From CAWJFP01 sp963842155 (GTDB lineage Bacteria > Pseudomonadota > Alphaproteobacteria > JACZXZ01), in contig CAWJFP010000041.1 in NCBI GenBank assembly GCA_963842155.1, positions 1 to 64,000 of the forward strand: a stretch of DNA of 64,000 nt, written 5' to 3'. The notes below the pieces were generated by a model that was not told where the DNA came from, searched no databases, and saw only the letters and a list, made by a program, of their open reading frames with translations. Numbering within the stretch: position 1 is the stretch's first letter; every line of letters starts with the position of its first letter. This document shows positions 8,449-17,765 of this stretch, one piece after another. A program made the position numbers and the translations under genes.

Positions 8449-8510
8449 GCCAGCGCCAGGCGGTCCCGCCGGGGGACCCTAGCGCTGCCGCCGCGCCCTT
8501 AAATGCATCG

Positions 8511-9440
8511 TCAAGCTTTGACGACGCCGTCGAGCCAGGCGACGAGGTCGCGCGTCGCCTCCTCGCGGTTTGTCTCGTTGAAGAGCTCGTGCCGCGCCTC
8601 GGGGTAGAAGCGGTGGGTGACGCGCGCGAGGCCCGCGCTTCGATAGGCGCCGAGCAGTCGCACGAGGCCCTTCGTATCCTCCGAGACCGGATCGCGGCTG
8701 CCGGCGACGACGTAGATGGGCAAGCTCTTCGGGATGCGCGCCTGGCGCGCGGGCCGCGCCACTTCGGGCAGCGCGTCGAGCAGATCGATCCAGAGCTGCA
8801 CCGATGAATTGAAGCCGCAAAGCGGGTCGGCGACATATTTGTCCACTTCCGCGGGATCGCGCGAGAGCCAGTCGAAATCGGTGCGGGCGGGGGCGAACTT
8901 CTTGTTGAAGCCGCCGAAGGTGAGCGCGCGGATGAGCGCGCTGCGCCCGCGCAGGCCGAGGCGGAGACGCTCGATGCGCGCGACGAGCCGCCCGAGCGCC
9001 GCGAGCGGCGGCGGCTTGCCGCTTGCGCCGGAGAGCACGACGCCGGCCAGCCCCTCGCCATGCTCGCTGATGAATTGCTGCGCGAGGGTGGCCCCCATGG
9101 AATGGCCGAGCAGGACGATCGGCAGGCCGGGCTGCTCGCCGGCGATGTGGCGATTGACGCGTTGAATATCCTCGAGGCATAGGCGCCAGCCGTCTTGCGC
9201 GGCAAAGAAGCCGAGCTCGTCGCGGCTTTTGGCCGTGCGCCCGTGGCCGCGCTGGTCATGGACATAGACGGCATAGGCGGCTTGGGTCAGCGCCGAGGCC
9301 AGCCGCTCATAACGCGCGCCATGCTCGGCCAGGCCATGGACGATCTGGACCGCCGCCTTGGCCGGCCTGTCGGGCAACCAGCGATGGACGAAGAGCTCGA
9401 CCCCTCCCGGCGCCGCGAGCGTGAATGTCGATGACTGCAT
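8511..9440 (-). CDS. Alpha/beta hydrolase, lysophospholipase/monoacylglycerol lipase type
   Basis: A 309-residue protein of the serine-aminopeptidase-S33 ('Hydrolase_4') group. An oxyanion-hole-type VHGLAEHGARY lies near residue 34; the nucleophile is Ser114 in the elbow GHSMG. The acid is probably the Asp in VVAGSRDPVSEDTKG and the base the His in YPEARHELFNE. A cap region separates elbow and acid, as in PldB/monoglyceride lipases. No signal peptide is visible, so it is probably cytoplasmic. It likely cleaves acyl esters such as monoacylglycerol or lysophospholipid, but the substrate is not determined by sequence. It stands alone on the minus strand, separated by palindromic repeats on both sides. 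Confidence 0.85.
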   Translation of the reverse strand: MQSSTFTLAAPGGVELFVHRWLPDRPAKAAVQIVHGLAEHGARYERLASALTQAAYAVYVHDQRGHGRTAKSRDELGFFAAQDGWRLCLEDIQRVNRHIAGEQPGLPIVLLGHSMGATLAQQFISEHGEGLAGVVLSGASGKPPPLAALGRLVARIERLRLGLRGRSALIRALTFGGFNKKFAPARTDFDWLSRDPAEVDKYVADPLCGFNSSVQLWIDLLDALPEVARPARQARIPKSLPIYVVAGSRDPVSEDTKGLVRLLGAYRSAGLARVTHRFYPEARHELFNETNREEATRDLVAWLDGVVKA

Positions 9441-9572
9441 CCCCGTCCCCGTCCGTTGTCGGGCTCGAGCGGCGAGCCGCCACGGTGCTGCAAGAAAGTC
9501 TAGTCGAACGTCCTCATGGCTCGCGAGGCGCGGCGTCGAGCCGCGCTCCTCACCATGAAGATTCTAGTCTAC

Positions 9573-9615
9573 CTCGCCCTGAGGAGGCGGCGCAGCCGCC
9601 GTCTCGTAGGGCGAG
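9573..9615. repeat. REP-type palindrome, family A, copy 1
   Basis: A nested stem-loop in the 240-base gap between the transglutaminase and hydrolase genes (both minus strand). Outer arms 9573-9580 and 9608-9615 match perfectly over 8 bp; inner arms GGCGGC (9586-9591) and GCCGCC (9595-9600) flank a three-base loop. Its 25-base core (9581-9605) recurs at 61475-61499 and, inverted, at 26897-26921. Confidence 0.75.
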
Positions 9616-9680
9616 GTCCTATATTGCCACAATATACGACGAGGCGAACGCTTGCCCTGGCAGGGAACCCGCGCTGCCGG

Positions 9681-10625
9681 TCACGACTGGGCCTGGTGCT
9701 GGCCTTGCATGCCCTCGGCCTCGAAATGCGCAACGGGCTCGACATCGACGCGGACCTCGAGATGCTGCTTGCCGCCGCCGATGAGCACGCCGCGCAGCGG
9801 GCTCACATCGTCGTAATCGCGGCCCCAGGCGAGCGTGATGAAATCGGTCGAGCCGAGGCGGCCGTTGGTGGGATCGAGATCGAGCCAGAGCGCGTCGCCG
9901 CACCAGAGGGAGAGCCAGGCATGGGAGGCGTCGACGCCGACGAGGCGCGGCGAGCCGGGCGGCGGCAGGGTGCGCAGATAGCCGCTTACGTAACGCGCGG
10001 CGAGGCCGAGCGCGCGCAGGCAGCCGATCGCAAGATGGGCGAAGTCCTGGCAGACGCCGCGCCGCGTCGCCAAAACTTGCGCGAGCGGCGTCGTGATGGT
10101 GGTCGCGACGGAATCGAAGACGAACTCGCGATGGATGCGCTGGATGAGGTCGTGCGCGGCGGCGCCGATCGACCTCCCGGGCAGAAAGGACGGGCGCGCA
10201 TATTCGGCGAGCTCGGGCAGCAGCGGCACAAGCCGCGAGCCGTAGGCCAGGCGGCTCGCGGCGGTGGCTTCGGGCTCGGCAGCGGCGCGAATCTCGGCGA
10301 CGACGCTCTCCCAAGGCGGCGTTGCCGCCAAATCGGGGAACGCCGGCGGTGCCACCTCGACCTCGAGCTCGGTGCGCACGATCAGGCTGCGATGGGGCGC
10401 CTCGATGGCGAAATAGGTCGCGGGATTGCCGAAATAATCGAGATGCTCCGCCAGCACCGTCGGCGCCGGCGCGACCGTCACGCGGTGAGCGAGACAATGC
10501 TGCCGGCCGCGCTCGCGCGGCTTGAGGTGGAGCAGATGATGGGCGAGCAGGATATCGTCGCCATAACGATAGATCGTCGCATGATGGATGCGGTAGCGCA
10601 TCGCGGCATCGGGGCCTTCGCTCAC
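9681..10625 (-). CDS. Transglutaminase-like cysteine protease family protein
   Basis: A 314-residue protein with an N-terminal 'bacterial transglutaminase N' region (RYRIHHATIYRYGDD onward) and a transglutaminase/protease core. The catalytic triad is visible: Cys192 in RRGVCQDFAHL, His235 in DASHAWLSL and Asp251 in LDLDPTNG. A GTG at 10625 with GGGGAG six bases upstream is preferred over the internal ATG at 10601. It lies 27 bases downstream of the ATP-grasp/alpha-E gene and belongs to the same operon. In comparative-genomic work these modules are predicted to make and trim peptide tags (Iyer, Aravind and colleagues on amidoligases). Whether it hydrolyses or transfers peptides is not known from sequence. 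Confidence 0.88.
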   Translation of the reverse strand: MSEGPDAAMRYRIHHATIYRYGDDILLAHHLLHLKPRERGRQHCLAHRVTVAPAPTVLAEHLDYFGNPATYFAIEAPHRSLIVRTELEVEVAPPAFPDLAATPPWESVVAEIRAAAEPEATAASRLAYGSRLVPLLPELAEYARPSFLPGRSIGAAAHDLIQRIHREFVFDSVATTITTPLAQVLATRRGVCQDFAHLAIGCLRALGLAARYVSGYLRTLPPPGSPRLVGVDASHAWLSLWCGDALWLDLDPTNGRLGSTDFITLAWGRDYDDVSPLRGVLIGGGKQHLEVRVDVEPVAHFEAEGMQGQHQAQS

Positions 10626-10652
10626 TGCCGGCTCCCCGAGAGCGCGGACCGA

Positions 10653-13199
10653 TCAAGCCGGGCGCGCATAGGCATAGGTGAAATAGGCATGAGCGAGCCG
10701 GTCGGAGATCTCCGGCAGCAGCAGGTCGAGATGCGCGAAGGCGGTGCGGAGCTGGCCGGCCTCGCCGGCATGCGCGGCCTGCCCGCTTCCCGGCGCCACC
10801 ATGGCGATGATCTCCGGCAGCATGGCCTCGGCCGCCGCCACGAGCTCGCGCGTGCGCTCCGCGCTTACGCGGCCCGCGCCCGCCACCGCACCCGCCCGCG
10901 GCAAGGCGGCGAGATGCCCGTCCAGCGCGGCGAGCTGGAAGAGCAGGCTGCGCGGATCGCTATGGCTCGTCAGCACGGCGTTGAGCACGGCGAAGCGGTC
11001 CGAGATCCAATCGGGCCGTGAGCCTGTGGGTCCCCGCGCGCCCGTCAGGGAGAGAATGGCGGAGAGCAGGCGGCGATCCTCGGCCAGACGCGGTGCGGCG
11101 CTCCTGAAGGCCGGCGCCTCCGACGCGCCGCGCAGGATCGCCACCAGATGGATCGCGCGCTCGAGCCGCTTGCCGATCTCGAGGAAGCGCCAGCCCGCGT
11201 CGCGCGGCATCGCCTCCTCGACCGCGCCCCAAAGAGCCGCTCCCAAGGTCACCAGCTCGTCGAGACGCAGAAGGAGCTGCACCGGCGTGACGGCGCCGGA
11301 GGGCAGCGGCGATTGCCCTGCATAGGCCGTCACCGCGCGCCAGCAATCCGGCGGCAGCCGGTCGCGCACGCCGCTCGCCGCGCGATGGAGATGCTGGAGG
11401 TTGGCCTGCACGCCCGCGGGATGCTCGGCGTCGGCGAGCGCCGCCTCGACGAGCGGCGTGAGCGCCGGCGGCGCGCCTTGCGCCAGATCGGCCGGCATCA
11501 GGCGCAGCCAGATGCCGAGATTGAGGAGCGGCTCGACGTCGTGCGCGGTCCACATGCGCGCGGCGTCGGTCAGGCCCGAGACGAGCGAGCGCAACAGCCG
11601 CACGATGCCGTCCGTGCGCTCCGCATAGCGGCCGAGCCAGAACAGGCCGGAGGCCGCCCGGCTGGAGAGCTCGCTCGCGGGCGCGCGCCGTGCCGCCGCT
11701 TCCGAGAGCGTCACCACGTTGCCGCCCCGTTCGGCCGCAGCGCCCGCCAGCACCCAGGTATCCTTGCTGCCGCCGCCGCGCTGCATCGAGACGATGAGCC
11801 GGTCGGCTACGGGCGAGATGCGCGTCAGCCCGCCCGGCATGACGACGAAGCCGCGCGGCCCGGCCGCGACGAAGACGCGCAAGACCAATGGTCGCGGCTC
11901 GAGCCTGTCATTGACCCAGGCCGGGGCGCTCGAAAGCGCCACGCGCTCCTGGCCCACGAAATCGAGCGGGCGCGCGGCGATGCGCGCAGCCAGGTCCCGG
12001 CGCTCGGCCGGCGTCAGCTCGGGACCGAAGCTCGGCTCCCAGCCGGGCGCCGCCGCGGAGGGCTTGATGACGAGCTTCGCCATATTGTCGAGCACATAGC
12101 GCCGCTCGGCCGCACCGCCGCACCACCAACTCGCGAGATCGGGCAGGAGCAGCGCTTCGCCCAAGAGCGCGCGGCTGATCGCCGGCAGGAAGGGCTTGAC
12201 GGCGGCCGCCTGCAGAATGCCGCTACCCAAAGCGTTGGCGATGGTGACCTTGCCGGCGCGCGCCGCCTCGGTCAGGCCCGCTATGCCGAGGGCGCTGTCG
12301 GGCCTGAGCTCGAGCGGGTCGGAGAAGCTGCCGTCGAGCCGGCGCAGGATGACGTCGACGGGCTCGAGCGCGCTGACCGTCTTGAGGAAGACGCGCCGGT
12401 CGCGCACCGTGAGGTCGGCGCCCTCGACAAGATTCACCCCGAGCGTCTGCGCCAGATAGGCATGCTCGACATAGGTCTCGTTGAAAGGCCCGGGCGTGAG
12501 CAGCACGATGCGCGGCGGCGTCCCGGCGCCCGCAGCGGGCGGCGCCAAGGCCGTCAACCCGTCGCGCAGGGCGACGAAGAAGGGGGCCAGCGATTCGACC
12601 GGCTGCTCGGCGAGGCAATCCGCCAGCACGCGGCCGGTCACGCTGCGGTTCTCCAACGCATAGCCCGCCCCGCTCGGCGCCTCGGTGCGGTCGGCCAGCA
12701 CCCACCAGCCGCCGTCCGCCCCGCGCGCCAGATCGACCGCATAGAGATGCAGATAGATGCCGCCCGGCGGCTCGATATCGTGGCAGGGACGCAGGAAGCT
12801 CGAATCGCTCTCGAGCAGGCTCGGCGGCAGGCGGCCGGACGCGACCATGCGCTGCGGGCCGTAGATGTCGGCGAGCAGCGCGTTCAGCAGGCGCGCGCGC
12901 TGCTCGACGCCGCGCTCGATCAGCCGCCATTCCTCGGCCGGGATGAGGAAGGGGATGAGGTCGAGCGGCCATAGCCGCTCGCCGCCGCGCGGATCGCCGT
13001 AGATCGTGTAGGTGACGCCGTTCTCCCGCAGGAGCCGCAGCGCCTCGTCGTGACGCTCGCCGAGGCGCTCGCGCCCGAGCGGCTCGAGCCGCGCCATAAG
13101 CGGCCGCCAATAGGGCCTCACCTGGCCGTTCGCCGCCAGGATCTCGTCATGCGAGGAGCCCGGCCGATAGCCGAGCGGAGACGGCGCGGAATCAGACAC
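10653..13199 (-). CDS. Circularly permuted ATP-grasp ligase fused to an alpha-E domain
   Basis: An 848-residue fusion. The start is a GTG whose codon overlaps the upstream gene's stop (GTGTCTGA), so translation is probably coupled. Residues about 30-470 form the circularly permuted type-2 ATP-grasp domain (GVTYTIYGDPRGGERLWPLD; RVLADCLAEQPVESLAPFF; TPGPFNETYVEHAYLAQTLG; GLTRISPVADRLIVSMQRGG). The last 330 residues (from SRAASGLFWLGRYAERTDG) are an alpha-E helical domain. In many genomes these two are separate neighbouring genes; here they are one chain. The family is predicted to be a peptide ligase acting with the transglutaminases on either side. Substrate unknown. Confidence 0.9.
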   Translation of the reverse strand: MSDSAPSPLGYRPGSSHDEILAANGQVRPYWRPLMARLEPLGRERLGERHDEALRLLRENGVTYTIYGDPRGGERLWPLDLIPFLIPAEEWRLIERGVEQRARLLNALLADIYGPQRMVASGRLPPSLLESDSSFLRPCHDIEPPGGIYLHLYAVDLARGADGGWWVLADRTEAPSGAGYALENRSVTGRVLADCLAEQPVESLAPFFVALRDGLTALAPPAAGAGTPPRIVLLTPGPFNETYVEHAYLAQTLGVNLVEGADLTVRDRRVFLKTVSALEPVDVILRRLDGSFSDPLELRPDSALGIAGLTEAARAGKVTIANALGSGILQAAAVKPFLPAISRALLGEALLLPDLASWWCGGAAERRYVLDNMAKLVIKPSAAAPGWEPSFGPELTPAERRDLAARIAARPLDFVGQERVALSSAPAWVNDRLEPRPLVLRVFVAAGPRGFVVMPGGLTRISPVADRLIVSMQRGGGSKDTWVLAGAAAERGGNVVTLSEAAARRAPASELSSRAASGLFWLGRYAERTDGIVRLLRSLVSGLTDAARMWTAHDVEPLLNLGIWLRLMPADLAQGAPPALTPLVEAALADAEHPAGVQANLQHLHRAASGVRDRLPPDCWRAVTAYAGQSPLPSGAVTPVQLLLRLDELVTLGAALWGAVEEAMPRDAGWRFLEIGKRLERAIHLVAILRGASEAPAFRSAAPRLAEDRRLLSAILSLTGARGPTGSRPDWISDRFAVLNAVLTSHSDPRSLLFQLAALDGHLAALPRAGAVAGAGRVSAERTRELVAAAEAMLPEIIAMVAPGSGQAAHAGEAGQLRTAFAHLDLLLPEISDRLAHAYFTYAYARPA

Positions 13200-16100
13200 G
13201 GCGCAGATCCAGGGTAAGCGGGAAATCGGGATTGGCGGCCGGCTCCTTGAGCTGCATCGGCGCCGGCGTATGGCCGCTGGGCTGGAAACGCGCGAGCCGG
13301 CGTCCCTCCGCCTCATGGGCGTTGACCGGGCGGGTGATGAAATTGCGCCCACCCGGATGGCTCACATGATAAGTGCAGCCGCCGATCGAGCGGCTCGACC
13401 AGAGATCGACCAGGTCGAACACCAGGGGTCCATGCGGCGGGATCGTCGGGTGAAGGGCCGAGGGCGGCTGCCAGGCGCGGAAGCGCAGGCCGGCGACGAA
13501 CTCGCCCTCGACGCCGGTGGGATGGAGGGGCAGGCGCCAGCCGTTGCAGGCGACCGCATGGCGCTCGCCGACCATGCCCTTCACGCGCACCTGCAGCCGC
13601 TCGAGCGAGCTATCGACGAAACGCACCGTGCCTCCGCCGCCGGGCTCCTCGCCCAGCACGTGCCAAGGCTCGAGCGCATGCCGGATCTCGAGCTGGATGC
13701 CGCGCAGCGCGACCGCGCCATGCACGGGAAAGCGGAAATTGAGGTGGGGCGCGAACCAGGCCCCCTCGAAGGGATAGCCGCTCGCGGCCAACTCGCCGAC
13801 GATGTCGTTCAAATCCTCCTCGACGAAATGCGGCAGCATGAAGCGGTCATGCAGCTCCGTGCCCCAGCGCACCAGCCTGTTGGCGTAAGGCGCGCGCCAG
13901 AAGCGCGCGATGAGCGCGCGCAGCAGGAGCTGCTGGGTCAGGCTCATCTCGGCGTGGGGCGGCATCTCGAAATTGCGCAGCTCGACGAGGCCGAGCCGGC
14001 CGCTCGCGCTGTCGGGCGAATAGAGCTTGTCGATGCAGAACTCGGTGCGATGGACGTTGCCCTGCACGTCGGCGAGCGTGTGGCGCAAGGCGCGGTCGAC
14101 GAGCCAGGGCGGCGGATTTTCGCCGGCGCGCTCGATCTGCCGGAAGGCGATCTCGAGCTCGTAGAGCGCGTCGTCGCGCGCCTCGTCGACGCGCGGCGCC
14201 TGGCTGGTCGGGCCGATGAAGAGGCCGGAGAACAAATAGGACAGCGCGGGGTGGTTCTGCCAATAGCTGATCAGGCTGCGCAGCAGGTCGGGGCGGCGCA
14301 GGAAGGGGCTCTCGGCCGGCGTGGCCCCGCCCACCACCAGGTGATTGCCGCCGCCGGTGCCGACATGGCGGCCGTCGATCATGAACTTCTCGGTGCAGAG
14401 CCGCGTCTGCCGGGCCTCGTCGTAAAGGCGCGGTGATGGTGCCGACGAGATCCCGCCAGTTCGCGGCGGGATGGATGTTGACCTCGATCACGCCGGGATC
14501 GGGGGTGACGGCGATCGAGTTGAGGCGCGGGTCGCGCGGCGGGGCATAGCCCTCGATGACGACGGGAAGGCCGGTCTCGACCGCCGTCTCCTCGATCGCG
14601 GCGACGAGATCGAGATAATCCTCGAGCGCCGCCATGGGCGGCATGAAGACATAGAGGTTGCCGCCGCGCGGCTCGACGCAGAGCGCCGTGCGCACGACCC
14701 ATTCGGCCGAGCGCCCCGCCTCGAGCTGTTCCTTGCGCAGCGTCGCCATCGCGGCCTGGCGCTCGCGCGGCTCGGTGCGGCCCTTATGCTCGGCCGGCTG
14801 CGCGCGCTCGCGCGGCGGCAGCGGCGGCCGCTCCGCGAAGGGGTCCGGCTCGATCACGTAAGGATAGTCCTCGGGCGCCACCCAAGGCAGCGAGGAGAGC
14901 GGCAGCCGGTAGCCGAGCGCACTGTCGCCCGGCGCGAGGAAGACGCGCTCGCCGCGCAGCGGCCAATCGCTCGAAAGCCAGACCGGCCCGCTATCCTCAT
15001 GACGGCGGTCGATGGGAAGGGCGAAGCCGATGGGCTTGTCGAGCCCGCGCTCGAACACGCGCGCGAGCCGCGCGCGCTCCTCCGCGTCCTCGAGCTTGCT
15101 GTCGAGCGGATCGACATTGACGGGAAGCTGGCGCTCGCGCCGGATATATTGCCATGGATCCTCGAAAGCGGTGCGAATCGCCTCGGGATCGATGGCGAGG
15201 CGCCGGGCGAGCGCCGTGATGAAGCGCTCCGCCTCTGCCGCCCCGAAGCCGTGATCGATATTCTCGCGCGCGAGCAGCTCGCCGTTCGCCCAGATGGCAT
15301 CGCCGTCGCGCCGCCAGAAGGCGGTGAGGGCCCAGCGCGGCAGGCTCTCGCCCGGATACCATTTGCCCTGGCCGAAATGAAGCAGCCCGCCGGGGGCGAA
15401 GCGGCGCAGCAGCCGGTAGATGAGATCGGCCGCGAGGCGGCGCTTGGCCGGCCCGAGTGCCGCCACGTTCCACTCGTCTCCGTCCATGTCGTCGATCGAG
15501 ACGAAGGTCGGCTCGCCGCCCATGGTGAGACGCACGTCGCCCGACGCGAGCTCGCGATCGACGACATGGCCGAGCGCCTCGATCGCGGACCATTGCGCTG
15601 CCGTATAGGGCTTGGTGGTGCGCGGCGCCTCGGCGATGCGCGCCACCTCCATGACATGGTCGAACGACACCTCGCAAGGCTCGACCGCGCCGCTGACGGG
15701 TGCGGCACTCGCCGCATCGGGCGTGCAGGCGAGCGGGATATGGCCCTCGCCCGCAAGCAGCCCCGAGGTGGGATCGAGCCCGATCCAGCCCGCGCCCGGC
15801 AGATAGACCTCGGTCCAGGCGTGGAGATCGGTGAAGTCGCGTAAAGGCCCGACGGGGCCGTCGAGCGGCTTCTGATCCGGCACGAGCTGGATCAGATAGC
15901 CCGAGGCGAAGCGCGCGGCCAAGCCGATATGGCGCAGGACCTGGACGAGGAGCCAGCCCGAATCGCGGCAGGCGCCGCGGCCGAGAGCGAGCGTTTCCTC
16001 GCAAGTCTGCAGGCCCGGCTCGAGCCTGATCACATAGCCCACGCGCTCCTGGACCTTGCGGTTGAGGGCGACGAGGAAATCGATGGTGGCCTGCTTCCGA

Positions 16101-16507
16101 AGATCGACCGCGGCGAGGAAGCTCTTCAGCAAGGGGCCTGCCGGCTCGGTCTCCAGATAGGGGCGCAGCTCGCGGGCCAGTGCGGGTTCGTAAACGAAGG
16201 GGAAGCTGTCGGCGCTCTTCTCGAGGAAGAAATCGAACGGGTTGATGATCGCCATCTCGGCCACCAGACCGACCTCGATGACGAACTCGCGCGTCGGCTC
16301 GGGGAAGACGAAGCGGGCGAGATAGTTCGATTGCGGGTCCTGCTGCCAGTTGAGGAAATGCTGCGGCGGCTTGACCTTGAGCGAATAGCTCAGGATCGGC
16401 GTGCGGCAATGCGGCGCCGGGCGCAGCCGCACTGTCTGCGGACCGAGATGGACCAGACGATCATAGCGGTAGCGCGTCCGGTGCGTTAGGGCGACCTGTA
16501 TGGCCAT
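13192..16507 (-). pseudogene. Transglutaminase-DUF2126 protein gene, interrupted by a single-base frameshift
   Basis: Two overlapping frames together make one family-length protein of about 1,104 residues. The first (from ATG 16507) has an N-terminal transglutaminase domain with Cys180 (GRGACRDSGW), His229 (DLHAWTEVYL) and Asp245 (GLDPTSG), then the start of DUF2126 (RLTMGGEPTFVSIDDMDGDEW). Near 14428 that frame turns Arg-rich. The correct continuation (TALYDEARQTR, then EKFMIDGRHVGTGGGNHLV) is one base out of step, so one of the two G at 14427-14428 is extra. The second frame then runs intact to the stop at 13192. Either this is a sequencing indel and the gene is whole, or the product loses its last 410 or so residues. 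It heads the peptide-ligase operon. Confidence 0.85.
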
Positions 16508-16699
16508 CAGCTTCCTACCAATGGCAGCTTTCGCCGCAATTCGACAAGAGGTAGAATATCATCCCGCAGTGCAGCAAAACCAGAGGCAACATCTGCGGGC
16601 TTGAACAGCCGTCGAAAACTCGCGGCCACGGGCCGGCATTGTCCGGAAAGCCGATCCGAGGCAGAATTCGAACACTGGCGGCCAGCTGGGAAATGCCGG

Positions 16700-17564
16700 G
16701 TGAAAGTTACGCTGACGACAGGCCCGTCGACGCAGTCCACCCCGGGACCCGCAAGCGTCTTGCCGCTCGCGAGCGCTCCCGGCGGCGCAAACCCGCTGGC
16801 GCGAACGGCCGATCCTCGCAGCGTCGCCTGCAAGATCTGCGGCGGCGCGTCGCCGCTCGCCGGGATTGCGGACTTCAACAAGCATTGTCCGGTGCCGGGC
16901 AATATGCGGCTGCCGCTCTCGGGCATCCCGGTCTATTACCGGCAATGCATGGCCTGCGGTTTCTTCTTCACCGATCAGTTCGACCGCTGGAGCAACGCGG
17001 AATTCCTCGCCCACATCTATAACGAGCGCTATCGCGACGTCGATCCCGACTGCGTCGAGCTGCGGCCGCGCAACAACGCGAACATGCTCGCCCAGCAGTT
17101 CGGCATCCATCGGCATCGGCTGTCATGCCTCGATTTCGGCGGCGGCGACGGCAAGCTTGCCGACTACCTGCGCAAGCTCGGCTTCATCGATGCCCGTTCC
17201 TACGATCCGTTCACGCCAGGCGCCGATGCGCTCCCGACCGAGCGCTTCAATCTCGTCACCTGCTTCGAAGTGGTGGAGCATGTGCCCGATCCCAAACGCA
17301 CCGTCGCGGCCCTTGCGCAGGCCATCGCCGAAGACGGAATGGTGTTGTTCTCGACCCTCGTCCTGCCGGCCGATTTCGCGAAGCGCGGCGTGAGCTGGTG
17401 GTACGTAGCGCCGCGCAACGGCCACATCTCGCTCTATTCCCGGCATTCGCTTGCCGCTGCTGTGGGGAGCGCTCGGTTTCACCTTCGTCTCGTTCAACGA
17501 AGACATGCACGCCGCCTGGCGCCGCCCGCCCGAGTTCGCGGCGCATCTCGTGACGAGCAGCTGA
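16700..17564 (+). pseudogene. Class I SAM methyltransferase with N-terminal zinc ribbon, frameshifted near the end
   Basis: About 287 residues if the frameshift is repaired. The N-terminal region has two Cys pairs (CKICGG and CMACGF) about 45 residues apart, as in zinc-ribbon methyltransferases that act on sugars or ribosomal substrates. The SAM fold follows: LDFGGGDGKLADYL, then FNLVTCFEVVEHVPDPKRTV and HISLYSRHSLA. After that the frame becomes Arg-rich, whereas the +1 frame continues sensibly as LWGALGFTFVSFNEDMHAAW and ends at TGA 17562-17564. One extra base therefore lies at about 17457-17463. The GTG start at 16700 is the best available but uncertain. Substrate unknown; no obvious operon partner. 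Confidence 0.65.
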
Positions 17565-17657
17565 GCGCCGCCTTCCGCCGCGACAAGGGCGGACTGGGTC
17601 GCCATCCAGGCGGCAAGCGCCCTTGAAACGAGGCCGGCGCGCCAGCCGACAATCCTC

Positions 17658-17686
17658 TTGCCGTGACGAAAATCCTTTGTTGTTAT
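17658..17686 (+). promoter_or_regulatory. Possible sigma-70 promoter of the lactate permease gene
   Basis: TTGCCG (17658-17663), a 17-base spacer, then TGTTAT (17681-17686), each matching four of six consensus bases, about 80 bases before the permease start. Weak evidence. Confidence 0.3.
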
Positions 17687-17765
17687 GGCGACTTGGACAC
17701 CGCCCGGGTCATGAGGGCGCGCGATAAGCCTGGCCGTGAAGCAGGCATCCCGTGGGGAGAAAACC

